Below are positions 1-6,991 of a stretch of 50,446 bases of DNA, one piece after another. Source of the stretch: Ignavibacteria bacterium (GTDB lineage Bacteria > Bacteroidota > Ignavibacteria > Ignavibacteriales > Ignavibacteriaceae). The first letter of the stretch is position 1. Each line of letters begins with the position of its first letter. The notes beneath the pieces are model-generated. The model was not told the DNA's origin. It saw only the letters and a list, made by a program, of their open reading frames with translations, and did no database searches. A program made the position numbers and the translations under genes. Location: positions 1-50,446 of the forward strand of contig JAUXVN010000056.1 of NCBI GenBank assembly GCA_030684555.1. Direction: 5' to 3'.

Positions 1-25
1 AACGGCATAAACTGCCGTTTTTTTT
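1..25 (+). terminator. Rho-independent terminator of a gene left of the window
   Basis: AACGGCA (1-7) pairs with TGCCGTT (13-19) around a 5-base loop, and a run of T follows. The T tract on the plus strand points to termination of a plus-strand transcript that enters from the left edge. Confidence 0.75.
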
Positions 26-119
26 CATCAAAATTTAAAAGAGTGTAAAAAAGTTAAACTTGTGGAAAATAATTTTCAGAAAACAAGGCAGTATGAAAAT
101 AACCCCCGATTTCAAGTGG

Positions 120-283
120 ATTTTCACACAGCCTCTTTATCCATTGGTTCATAACTAACACGCGCGACTCGTCGTAACGGTTTTAACCGTTTTGAAACGC
201 CGGATATTAAAACCGTTAAAACGGTTATCGGATACTTTCTTTCATTTCTGCTATACCAACGGATGAAGAGGCTGTGTGAAAAT
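120..283. repeat. MITE-like inverted repeat unit
   Basis: The outer arms 120-150 and 254-283 are near-perfect reverse complements (core TTTTCACACAGCCTCTT / AAGAGGCTGTGTGAAAA, with two differences further in). The interior carries two smaller hairpins made of AACGGTT/AACCGTT and has no convincing ORF. The size and terminal symmetry fit a non-autonomous transposable unit or a REP-type element. No target duplication was identified. Confidence 0.55.
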
Positions 284-353
284 AGGGTGTCAAGTTGATT
301 TTGGCTTTGATTATGAGCTAAAATCAAAACTTATTTTTTAAAAAATTGAATTA

Positions 354-384
354 TCACACAGGCTCTGAATCCGTTGGTTAATAA
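354..384. repeat. Third copy of the inverted-repeat arm
   Basis: The sequence CACACAGGCTCTGAATCC and the bases after it repeat the left arm of the 120-283 unit in the same orientation, with several substitutions. This looks like a decayed end of a further copy. Confidence 0.5.
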
Positions 385-469
385 AAATTTATGATAGAAG
401 GACTTTTATAAACTTACTTTTTGTATTTATGAATTAAGTCTACCACTTCAAGAGGGAGTTCTTTTTTCC

Positions 470-540
470 CTTTGCGAAACTTCGCGTCCTTTGCGGTTTA
501 CTTTTTTTACCGCCAAGAGTGCCGCGAAACGCCAAGAATT
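470..540. repeat. GC-richer imperfect palindromic repeat
   Basis: The first half contains CGTCCTTTGCGGTTTAC and the second half TACCGCCAAGAG and GCCGCGAAACGCC, so the two halves pair imperfectly around a T-rich centre. The base composition stands out from the very AT-rich surroundings. It resembles dispersed extragenic palindromes, and no coding potential was seen. Confidence 0.4.
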
Positions 541-564
541 ATTTGCAGTTAATTCGATATTTTT
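531..564. repeat. Left copy of 34-bp direct repeat bracketing the defence island
   Basis: This stretch matches 9897-9930 at 31 of 34 positions in the same orientation, with a shared core of CAGTTAATTCGATATTTTT. The two copies lie about 9.4 kb apart and enclose the helicase remnants, first TA module, RhuM, GxxExxY gene and type III R-M genes. It could be a boundary scar of island acquisition or simply a dispersed repeat. Confidence 0.55.
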
Positions 565-620
565 TTTATATCCGCTTAAGATATTTAACTCCAAACTTCC
601 GTTTTTATTATTCCCAAAAC

Positions 621-810
621 AGTTTTAAAGTTAAAAATGGAGTTTTAAGCTTTAAAAAAGAGTTGTAAGCTTAATAAGAGTTTTTTTTCGTTTAAAAAAG
701 AGTTTTAAGGCTTAAAAAAGACTTCCAGCGTTAAAAAGAGTTTTTTTTTCTTTAAAAAAGAGTTTTAAGCCATAAAAAACACTTTTATAGTTAAAAAAAG
801 ACTTCTATAC
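621..810. repeat. AT-rich tandem array, ~20-bp period
   Basis: About nine to ten degenerate units follow the pattern AGTTTTAAGC-TTAAAAAAG. Most units contain TTTTAAGCTTAAAA-like self-complementary cores. The A/T tracts recur roughly every two helical turns, which would favour intrinsic DNA curvature. No reading frame runs through it. The role is unknown; an iteron-like or decayed repeat are both possible. Confidence 0.6.
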
Positions 811-1159
811 AATAATCCAGCGAATTTAACTTAATTTCAAAGGGTTTGGCATTGAGGAGGAAAATGGAAGTTGGGGTATAATTATTTTCGAGTTGAGTTG
901 ATTAGCGAACTTAATGATTTTTTTTTGAACCGACTTGATTAGATAAGATCTTACCGTATTAAAACTTTTACATTTGAAAGATTACTAAAATAAACTTCTA
1001 TAGAAAATTGATAATAAACTGTTGATAATTTTCTTAAAAATATAAGAATTCAACAAATTTGCTTTATTTGGAGAGGAAATATTAATTTAAAGTAATGAAG
1101 TTTAATAGAAACATTTTTATGTTTAGATGCTTATTTTTAACATTTGAGGTGAGAAAGAT
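811..1159. other. Non-coding AT-rich stretch
   Basis: Apart from a purine-rich GAGGTGAGAAAG at 1146-1157, which would serve as ribosome binding site for the next frame, no gene, hairpin or repeat is evident here. Confidence 0.4.
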
Positions 1160-1575
1160 TTGACTCCATATCATACTAAATATTATGCTTATGAATTAAC
1201 TAAAAATTCACCTTCGGATAGTATTCAAAAGCTCGTAACTTCATTAATGAATGCACAAGTTGACCTTAATCCTCATCAGGTTGAAGCTGCACTTTTTGCA
1301 TTTCGCTCACCAGTATCCACTGTTGTAATATCTTTTAATGTAGAAATAAAAAAAATATTCTTAATTCTTTAGAACAAAAGGTTTTTGCACAAAGAGAAAT
1401 TAAGGATATGGAGAAAAAGAGAAGTGAGCTTCGCCGGAACCTCTTTTTAGCCCAAGATGAAGTTGATAAACGAAAAGAAAAAATAATTGAAGATATTGAG
1501 GCAAGATTGCAGCAGAAATCAGAAACAAAGGAATTATTTACAATTAGATGGACATTGATTTCGTCACCAATTTAA
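1160..1575 (+). pseudogene. Remnant of SNF2-type defence helicase (DrmD-like)
   Basis: The frame from TTG 1160 encodes YHTKYYAYEL and NPHQVEAALFAFRSPVS. That is the typical N-terminus of large SNF2-like helicases found in phage-defence loci such as DISARM drmD. It stops at 1370-1372, exactly where the Walker A segment (GAILADEVGLGKT in relatives) should begin. In a different frame, 1372-1575 encodes a charged coiled-coil-like tail (RSELRRNLFLAQDEVDKRKE and LFTIRWTLIS) that resembles the C-terminal end of the same family. The sequence is therefore a helicase that lost nearly its whole ATPase core by internal deletion. The family match is from memory of conserved motifs. It is not functional as a helicase. 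Confidence 0.65.
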
Positions 1576-1578
1576 TAA

Positions 1579-1731
1579 GAATCTTTAAAACAAGAACCGC
1601 CCAATTTTCTTGAGTGGCTCCGTAGCTACATTAACACTTGGTCAATAAGATAGTTCAAAACTATAATTGCAGCAGATAAAAGTCAATATTTTTATAAGGT
1701 TCTTGATACACCAATGTCAAAAATAATTTAA
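1579..1731 (+). pseudogene. Degenerate ORF remnant of unknown family
   Basis: A frame of 50 codons with a single internal TAG at 1651-1653 reads EPPNFLEWLRSYINTW before the stop and FKTIIAADKSQYFYKVLDTP after it. The amino-acid mix is protein-like and the frame is otherwise clean, which suggests a recently decayed fragment. I do not recognise the family. It lies between the helicase remnant and the toxin gene. Confidence 0.35.
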
Positions 1732-1771
1732 AAAACATTTACAATATTTGTAAACAATTATTATATTGCAC

Positions 1772-2104
1772 ATGCAAATTTCATTCAAATCAAGAAAGCT
1801 GGAAAAGAGCTTAACAGAACCAAAGGAAATCTCCAAAACCTATGGTGTTATGGCAAAAAAAGTGAACCAGAGAATTAAAGACTTATATGCCGCTTCCTCT
1901 TTGGTTGTTATGAAAACTTTACCCGCAGCTAATTGCCACGAGCTTCACGGCGGAAGAGCCGGCGAACTCGCGGTTGCCATTTCCGGCAATTGGAGAATTA
2001 TTTTCGAACCTGATCACGATCCAATTCCCGCAAAAGCTGAGGGGGGATTAGATTGGAATTCGGTTAAAAGTATTCGAATTCTTGAAGTAAATGATTATCA
2101 TTAA
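1772..2104 (+). CDS. higB: HigB/RelE-family toxin
   Basis: A protein of about 110 residues of the plasmid-maintenance killer (HigB) fold, expected to be a ribosome-dependent mRNA interferase. Diagnostic features are the basic N-terminal helices (SFKSRKLEKSL), the central LHGGRAGELAVAISGNWRIIFEP segment typical of the RelE core strand region, and the C-terminal ILEVNDYH. The ATG at 1772 is preferred over the TTG at 1766. The gene is followed after a short gap by a HigA-like XRE protein, in the usual toxin-first order of higBA operons. The relatively long insertion after FEPDHDP is common in this subgroup. Confidence 0.85.
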   Translation: MQISFKSRKLEKSLTEPKEISKTYGVMAKKVNQRIKDLYAASSLVVMKTLPAANCHELHGGRAGELAVAISGNWRIIFEPDHDPIPAKAEGGLDWNSVKSIRILEVNDYH

Positions 2105-2121
2105 AAATTTTGAGGTATAAC

Positions 2122-3219
2122 ATGTATAGTGAATATAAACTTAAAAAGGAATTGCTCTCACCTCCGGGTGATACAATTCAAGAAACTATTGATACGATTG
2201 GTATGAATCAATATGAGCTTGCCGAGCGTCTTGGCAAGAACATTAAAAATGTTAATCAGATTATCAAAGGTAAGGAACCTATCACAACTTCAACAGCTAT
2301 CGCCCTGGAAAAAGTTTTAGGAATCCCCGCAGACTTTTGGATTGAACGGGATCGACAATATCAAAAAGAATTTGCTGAGATTGAATTTGATGAATACCTG
2401 GAAAATTGTAAAGACTGGATCAAACATTTTCCTATAGCGAACATGGTCAAGCTGGGATGGATCCCGGCATCAAAGAATCCGATCGAACTATTAAAATATC
2501 TATTAAATTATTTTGGCATCGCCTCTCCCGAACAATGGAGCACTCTTTATATAAGCAAAGCTACTAATGTTGCCTTCAAAATTTCTTTGGCACATACTAG
2601 TGAACCGGAAGCCATTTCCGTTTGGTTAAGAAAAGGTGAAATTGATGCTAAGAAACTACAAGTGAAAGAGTTTAATAAGGATCTATTCAAAAAAAACCTT
2701 GAAAAAATCAAAGAATTATCATTTCATCACCCTGCCGACTTTAAAGATCAACTGCAAAAATTATGTTCCGAAGCCGGTGTTGCTATTGTTTATACACCCA
2801 ATATTCCCAAAGCAACAATTAGCAGTGCAACAAGATGGATTTTTAATACTACTGTGCCCTTAATTCAGTTATCCGGAAGATATAAAACAAACGACCATTT
2901 CTGGTTTACTTTCTTTCATGAAGCCGGACACATTTTATTGCACGGAAAAAAGGACGTTTTCTTAGAAGAAGTTACGGGGCATAAGATTGATAAAGAAAAA
3001 GAAGTTGAAGCAGATCGATATGCGAGTAAGTTTCTGATACCGGATATACAATACCAGCAACTACTTCAATTAAAACCTTATAGCGAATCTTCTGTTTTAG
3101 ATTTTGCAAATAAACAGCACATTCACCCTGCAATAGTTGTTGGCAGGTTACAGCATGATGATATCATTCCTCATAATCGGTTCAACGACACAAAAATTCA
3201 TATCGATCTTTTTGGTTAA
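2122..3219 (+). CDS. higA: HigA-type XRE antitoxin fused to ImmA/IrrE metallopeptidase domain
   Basis: The N-terminus (about residues 15-75) is an XRE/HigA helix-turn-helix domain (MNQYELAERLGKNIKNVNQ, then a conserved TTSTAIALEKVLGIPADFW). The C-terminal half carries the ImmA/IrrE zinc-peptidase signature HEAGH near residue 266 and a downstream EVEADRYASKFLIP that supplies the third metal ligand. It should neutralise and autoregulate HigB, and the peptidase domain may govern its turnover or respond to a signal (inference). The start ATG 2122 follows a TGAGGT Shine-Dalgarno-like sequence; an upstream TTG at 2110 is less likely. A paralogue with the same architecture sits at 10428-11528. Confidence 0.85.
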   Translation: MYSEYKLKKELLSPPGDTIQETIDTIGMNQYELAERLGKNIKNVNQIIKGKEPITTSTAIALEKVLGIPADFWIERDRQYQKEFAEIEFDEYLENCKDWIKHFPIANMVKLGWIPASKNPIELLKYLLNYFGIASPEQWSTLYISKATNVAFKISLAHTSEPEAISVWLRKGEIDAKKLQVKEFNKDLFKKNLEKIKELSFHHPADFKDQLQKLCSEAGVAIVYTPNIPKATISSATRWIFNTTVPLIQLSGRYKTNDHFWFTFFHEAGHILLHGKKDVFLEEVTGHKIDKEKEVEADRYASKFLIPDIQYQQLLQLKPYSESSVLDFANKQHIHPAIVVGRLQHDDIIPHNRFNDTKIHIDLFG

Positions 3220-3229
3220 TGGCATGTTG

Positions 3230-3382
3230 AACGAAGTGAAGCATCGAATTTCTAAGAACACATGTGAAACTACTGGCGAAAAACTAGCTGATTATTTTGC
3301 CGATATCGGGAAATTGATTGAACTTGGTAGTTGTACGCAGCGAGAAAAGATCTTAATATTTCAAATGGTGCGATATGAATAA
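3230..3382 (+). pseudogene. DinD-like internal fragment
   Basis: The frame encodes CETTGEKLADYFADIGKLIEL followed by GSCTQREK and ending in VRYE. This matches the pattern of the DinD core (C..TG....DHFADI.K.I.LG.GAQR....LTRYACYL) without start or end. The segment LNEVKHRIS just before it corresponds to a widely dispersed repeat-like sequence (TTGAACGAAGTGAAGCATC). The remnant overlaps the start of the RhuM gene by a few bases. A complete protein is not encoded. Confidence 0.5.
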
Positions 3383-4403
3383 CGATAAAGAAAATCTTAG
3401 CAGCGATATCATTCTTTATACTACTGAAACCGGCGATGTAAAAGTCGAAGTTCTATTTAACAATGAAACCTTTTGGTTAAATCAGAAAAAACTTGCCTCG
3501 TTATTCCAAGTTGATCGCTCGGTAATTACCAAACATCTAAAAAACATCTTTGCCAATAAGGAATTGGATGAGAATTCAGTTAGTGCAATAATTGCACATA
3601 CTGCCGTAGATGGTAAAACTTATTCTGTACAGTTTTACAATTTGGATGCAATTATCGCTGTTGGTTACCGCGTCAATAGTTTTCAAGCAACACAATTTAG
3701 AATGTGGGCTACCAGAACTCTTCGTGAATTCATGATTAAAGGTTTTGTCCTTGATGACCAACGCTTAAAACAAAGGCAACGGTTCGGTAAAGATTACTTT
3801 GATGAACTCTTAGAACGAATAAGGGAAATACGTGCAAGCGAACGAATATTTTATCAAAAGATAACGGATATTTACCAGCAATGCAGTATTGATTATAGCC
3901 AGGATGCCGATATTACCCGAAAGTTTTATAAGATGGTTCAAAACAAACTTCATTGGGCTGTAACCGGTAAAACTGCAGCTCAACTTATTGCTGAAAGAGC
4001 GGATTCATCTAAACCGCAAATGGGGTTACTTACCTGGAAAAATTCTCCCAAAGGCAAAATTGTTAAAAGTGATGTCGTTGTAGCAAAGAATTATTTAACC
4101 GAAAAAGAAATTAAAGAACTTGAGCGAATCGTCTCTATGTATCTGGATTATGCCGAAAACCAAGCTGCCCGGCAAATTCCTATGAAAATGTCCGACTGGG
4201 TTAATAAAGTGGATGCGTTTTTACAGTTTAACGAATATGATATATTGAAAGATGCCGGTAAAATGAGCCATGAAGTTGCTATCAAACTTGCTGAGGATGA
4301 ATATGATAAATTTAGAGTTATACAAGATCACAACTACGAAAGTGATTTTGACAAGGAAGTTAAAAAACTTAATGCGAAAAATAAATTTGGGAAAAGGAAA
4401 TAG
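3375..4403 (+). CDS. RhuM-family protein
   Basis: A 342-residue member of the virulence-RhuM family (PF13310-type). An N-terminal DNA-binding-like region reads ETFWLNQKKLASLFQVDRSVITKHLKNIF. It is followed by the hallmark VQFYNLDAIIAVGYRVNS...FRMWATRTLREF and by KMVQNKLHWAVTGKTAAQL. Length is normal for the family. The molecular function is not established; members are frequent in defence and TA islands, which agrees with the surroundings here. The start ATG overlaps the preceding dinD-like remnant. The protein looks intact. Confidence 0.85.
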   Translation: MNNDKENLSSDIILYTTETGDVKVEVLFNNETFWLNQKKLASLFQVDRSVITKHLKNIFANKELDENSVSAIIAHTAVDGKTYSVQFYNLDAIIAVGYRVNSFQATQFRMWATRTLREFMIKGFVLDDQRLKQRQRFGKDYFDELLERIREIRASERIFYQKITDIYQQCSIDYSQDADITRKFYKMVQNKLHWAVTGKTAAQLIAERADSSKPQMGLLTWKNSPKGKIVKSDVVVAKNYLTEKEIKELERIVSMYLDYAENQAARQIPMKMSDWVNKVDAFLQFNEYDILKDAGKMSHEVAIKLAEDEYDKFRVIQDHNYESDFDKEVKKLNAKNKFGKRK

Positions 4404-4407
4404 TTAA

Positions 4408-4740
4408 ATGAAAAAAGAACTCATTTCTGAATTGTTCAAAAAGTTTGAAAACGCTTGTTATCTTTTAGAGGGTATAGAATGTTGGAGTGCTAGGGAGATG
4501 CAGGATATTTTCAATTATACTCAATGGCGTAACTTTGAGAACGCTATAGCTAAGGCAAAGGATGCTTGCGTTAACGCAGGTGAAACTGTTTCCGATCATT
4601 TTGCTGATATCAGCAAAACGATACCAATGCCTAAAGGAGCCGCTAAAACCATTGATGATATTGCTCTTACAAGATACGCTTGTTATCTTGTCGCTCAAAA
4701 TAGTCAGAATCAGAATTTGCAGAATTTAAGAATGAACTGA
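4408..4740 (+). pseudogene. dinD: dinD truncated by the GxxExxY element
   Basis: The N-terminal ~95 residues match the DNA-damage-inducible DinD family: FENACYLLEGIECWSAREMQ, then YTQWRNFENAIAKAKDAC, VSDHFADISKTI and LTRYACYLVAQN. DinD is normally about 270 residues. Here the frame leaves conserved sequence exactly at VAQN and enters the left inverted repeat of the next element, giving the artificial tail SQNQNLQNLRMN and a stop at 4738-4740. No DinD C-terminus appears beyond the element, so the 3' half is lost. E. coli DinD modulates RecA; this fragment is unlikely to do so. Confidence 0.7.
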
Positions 4741-5256
4741 ATTTTTTTATGATTAAGGATGAATTAACTTATAATGTGATTGGCTGTGCGATAAAAGTCC
4801 ATAATACTCTTGGAAATGGTTTCCAAGAAGTTATTTATCAACGATGTTTGGCTATAGAATTAGAACGAATCGGCATACAATTCGAAAGGGAAAAGGAACA
4901 AAAAATCTTTTATGATGGAATTGATGTTGGAACGCGCAGAGCTGATTTTATTGTTGAAAATAGAGTAGTTGTTGAACTAAAAGCGTTAATAAATTTAGAA
5001 GCTGTTCATTTAGCCCAAGCAAAAAATTATGTTGTAGCTTATGATTTTCCTTTAGGATTATTAATTAATTTTGGGAGTCAAAGTTTACAATACAAATTAA
5101 TATTTAATCCCAAATACAATCAAACTAATTCTGATAATTCTAAGGTTTAATAAATTACATAATGAAAATGAAAGTACGCAGCAACAATGAATATTTTACA
5201 AAGATAGATTCAAATGATTCTGTAAATTCTAAAATTCTATAAATTCTGATTCTGAC
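4703..5256 (+). mobile_element. Putative GxxExxY insertion unit with inverted terminal repeats
   Basis: Left end GTCAGAATCAGAATTT (4703-4718) and right end AAATTCTGATTCTGAC (5241-5256) are exact reverse complements. The similarity continues inward to about 31 bp with three differences. The ends are built of repeated CAGAATT units. The 554-bp unit contains one gene, the GxxExxY protein. Its left boundary coincides with the point where the dinD reading frame ceases to match its family. No clear target-site duplication was found. Mobility is inferred from these boundaries. Confidence 0.6.
4749..5150 (+). CDS. GxxExxY protein (PD-(D/E)XK-like)
   Basis: A 133-residue protein with the family-defining motif G24-x-x-E27-x-x-Y30 within LGNGFQEVIYQ. 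A downstream RRADFIV...RVVVELKA segment provides D and ExK residues of a PD-(D/E)XK nuclease-like core (PF13366-type). The catalytic-looking residues are retained, so it may be an active nuclease, although no biochemical role is established for the family. It is the only gene between the inverted repeats 4703-4735 and 5224-5256. The tail (YNQTNSDNSKV) is less conserved. ATG 4749 follows the repeat directly and no strong ribosome binding site is visible. Confidence 0.8.
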   Translation: MIKDELTYNVIGCAIKVHNTLGNGFQEVIYQRCLAIELERIGIQFEREKEQKIFYDGIDVGTRRADFIVENRVVVELKALINLEAVHLAQAKNYVVAYDFPLGLLINFGSQSLQYKLIFNPKYNQTNSDNSKV

Positions 5257-5269
5257 AGAAGAGAGTAAT

Positions 5270-6991
5270 ATGAACCACAAACCAAAATTAGAACTAACAT
5301 GGATTGGCAAAGACAAGCAGCCGAAACTCGAACCGCGTATTTTAATTGAAGACCCGGAAAAATCTTACGGCGATAAGAACACGGAGAACATGCTCATTTA
5401 CGGAGATAATCTTCTTGCTCTTAAAGCTCTTGAACAAGACTTTGCCGGAAAAATAAAATGTGCAGCAATTGATCCACCTTACAATACTGGTTCTGCGTTT
5501 GAGCATTATGATGATAGCATTGAACATTCTCTTTGGTTGAGCCTAATGAGAGACAGACTCCAGATAATTCACGGTTTATTATCTGAGGATGGAACAATCT
5601 GGGTTTGTATTGATGATAATGAAGGTCATTATTTGAAAATATTATGCGATGAAATATTTGGTAGACAATGTTTCGTTGCTACAGTTATTTGGCGCTCAAC
5701 GGACAATTCAAATAATGATGCTAAGCAATTCTCAGTTGATCATAATATGATTTTGGTTTATTCGAAAACATCCAACTGGCGTTCCAAACGATTAATGCCC
5801 GATGATAGTAAAAGAAAACATTTCAAAAATCCAGATAACGATCCCAAAGGTCCATACTTTGATGGTAATCCAATTTCGTCTCCTCATTTTCGTCAAAATT
5901 TATGTTATGATGTTATTTCACCACAAGGTAATATCATAAAATTTCCAACGAACGGTTGGAGATGGAGTAAAGAAAGAATGCAAGAAATGATTGAAAAAGG
6001 TGAAATAAGATTTACTCAAGATGGAAAATCAATCAGACGAAGAACATATTTACAAGAACAAGGTGGCTTACCTCCTTCAACATTATGGTTTGATTTGAGT
6101 GAAACTGGACATAACAGACAAGCCAAATATGAACAAAAGAATCTTTTTCCTGAATGGACTAAAGAAGAATGGTTTCAAACACCGAAACCCGAAAAGTTAT
6201 TACAAAAAATATTGATGATAGCCACAGATGAAGGCGATTGGACTCTCGATTCATTCCTTGGCTCCGGGACAACTGCTGCAGTTGCACAAAAGATGAATCG
6301 CAGATGGATAGGCATTGAACTTGGCGAGCATTGCCACACACACTGCATTCCCCGTCTTCAAAAAGTTTGCGACGGAACAGATCAAGGTGGAATATCTCCA
6401 TCAGTCCCCTCACGGGAGGGGCAAGGGGTGGGTTGGAAAGGCGGCGGCGGTTTTAAATATTATTATCTCGCTCCAAGTTTGTTAAAGCAAGATAAATACA
6501 ACAACTGGGTTATTAATCCGGAGTATAACGGCAACATGCTTGCATCTGCAATGGCAAAGCATGAAGGTTTTCGCTACCAGCCCGATGAACAAATCTATTG
6601 GAAACAAGGTCAATCCACAGAAAAAGATTTTATCTATACAACCACACAATTTATTACAGTAGAAACTCTTGACAGAATTCATGAGGAAATGCAGAGCGGA
6701 GAAAGTTTACTTATCTGTTGTAAATCATTTTCCAAAGCTTGCGATTATAGTTATTCAAACATTACAATAAAGAAAATTCCTAAAATGCTTCTTGGTAGAT
6801 GTGAGTTCGGTAAAGAAGATTACAGTCTCAATATTATCAACATGCCCGTTGATCCAAACGAGCCGGATTTTATTCCTATGGGAATCCATCCCTTCGGGAA
6901 AGGTTTTAATTCAATACCTTCATCAAAGAAAAAGAAGAATGGTAAAACAGAACCCAATCTTTTTAATTCAGAAAATGGAGGTGAAGAATGA
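5270..6991 (+). CDS. mod: Type III restriction-modification methyltransferase (Mod)
   Basis: A 573-residue adenine-specific DNA methyltransferase that would provide both modification and sequence recognition for the type III system. DPPYNTG near residue 68 is the catalytic motif IV, and FLGSGTT near residue 327 is the SAM-binding motif I. This order marks the beta class. The region between them (about 140-300) would be the target recognition domain. The C-terminus contains IPRLQKVCDGTDQGGIS and WKGGGGFKYYYLAPSLL. Between these conserved blocks sits a 12-residue in-frame insert encoded by a palindromic repeat (6405-6436). The stop overlaps the start of res (ATGA), which indicates translational coupling. 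ATG 5270 follows an AGAGAG ribosome binding site. Confidence 0.92.
   Translation: MNHKPKLELTWIGKDKQPKLEPRILIEDPEKSYGDKNTENMLIYGDNLLALKALEQDFAGKIKCAAIDPPYNTGSAFEHYDDSIEHSLWLSLMRDRLQIIHGLLSEDGTIWVCIDDNEGHYLKILCDEIFGRQCFVATVIWRSTDNSNNDAKQFSVDHNMILVYSKTSNWRSKRLMPDDSKRKHFKNPDNDPKGPYFDGNPISSPHFRQNLCYDVISPQGNIIKFPTNGWRWSKERMQEMIEKGEIRFTQDGKSIRRRTYLQEQGGLPPSTLWFDLSETGHNRQAKYEQKNLFPEWTKEEWFQTPKPEKLLQKILMIATDEGDWTLDSFLGSGTTAAVAQKMNRRWIGIELGEHCHTHCIPRLQKVCDGTDQGGISPSVPSREGQGVGWKGGGGFKYYYLAPSLLKQDKYNNWVINPEYNGNMLASAMAKHEGFRYQPDEQIYWKQGQSTEKDFIYTTTQFITVETLDRIHEEMQSGESLLICCKSFSKACDYSYSNITIKKIPKMLLGRCEFGKEDYSLNIINMPVDPNEPDFIPMGIHPFGKGFNSIPSSKKKKNGKTEPNLFNSENGGEE
6405..6436 (+). repeat. Palindromic element inserted in frame in mod
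   Basis: CCCCTC-ACGG-GAGGGG forms a perfect hairpin and is followed by CAAGGGGTGGGTTGG. Translated it gives SVPSREGQGVGW, which splits the conserved Mod blocks GGIS and WKGGGGF. A related element lies in res at 7098-7154; both end in AAGGGGTGGGTT in the same reading phase. Confidence 0.6.

Noticed and set aside
124-327. Minus-strand ORF of 67 codons
   Set aside because: It lies over the inverted-repeat unit and its sequence is produced by the palindromes; no family resemblance or ribosome binding site.
621-810. CRISPR array
   Set aside because: The units are contiguous, degenerate and without unique spacers, so this is a tandem repeat.
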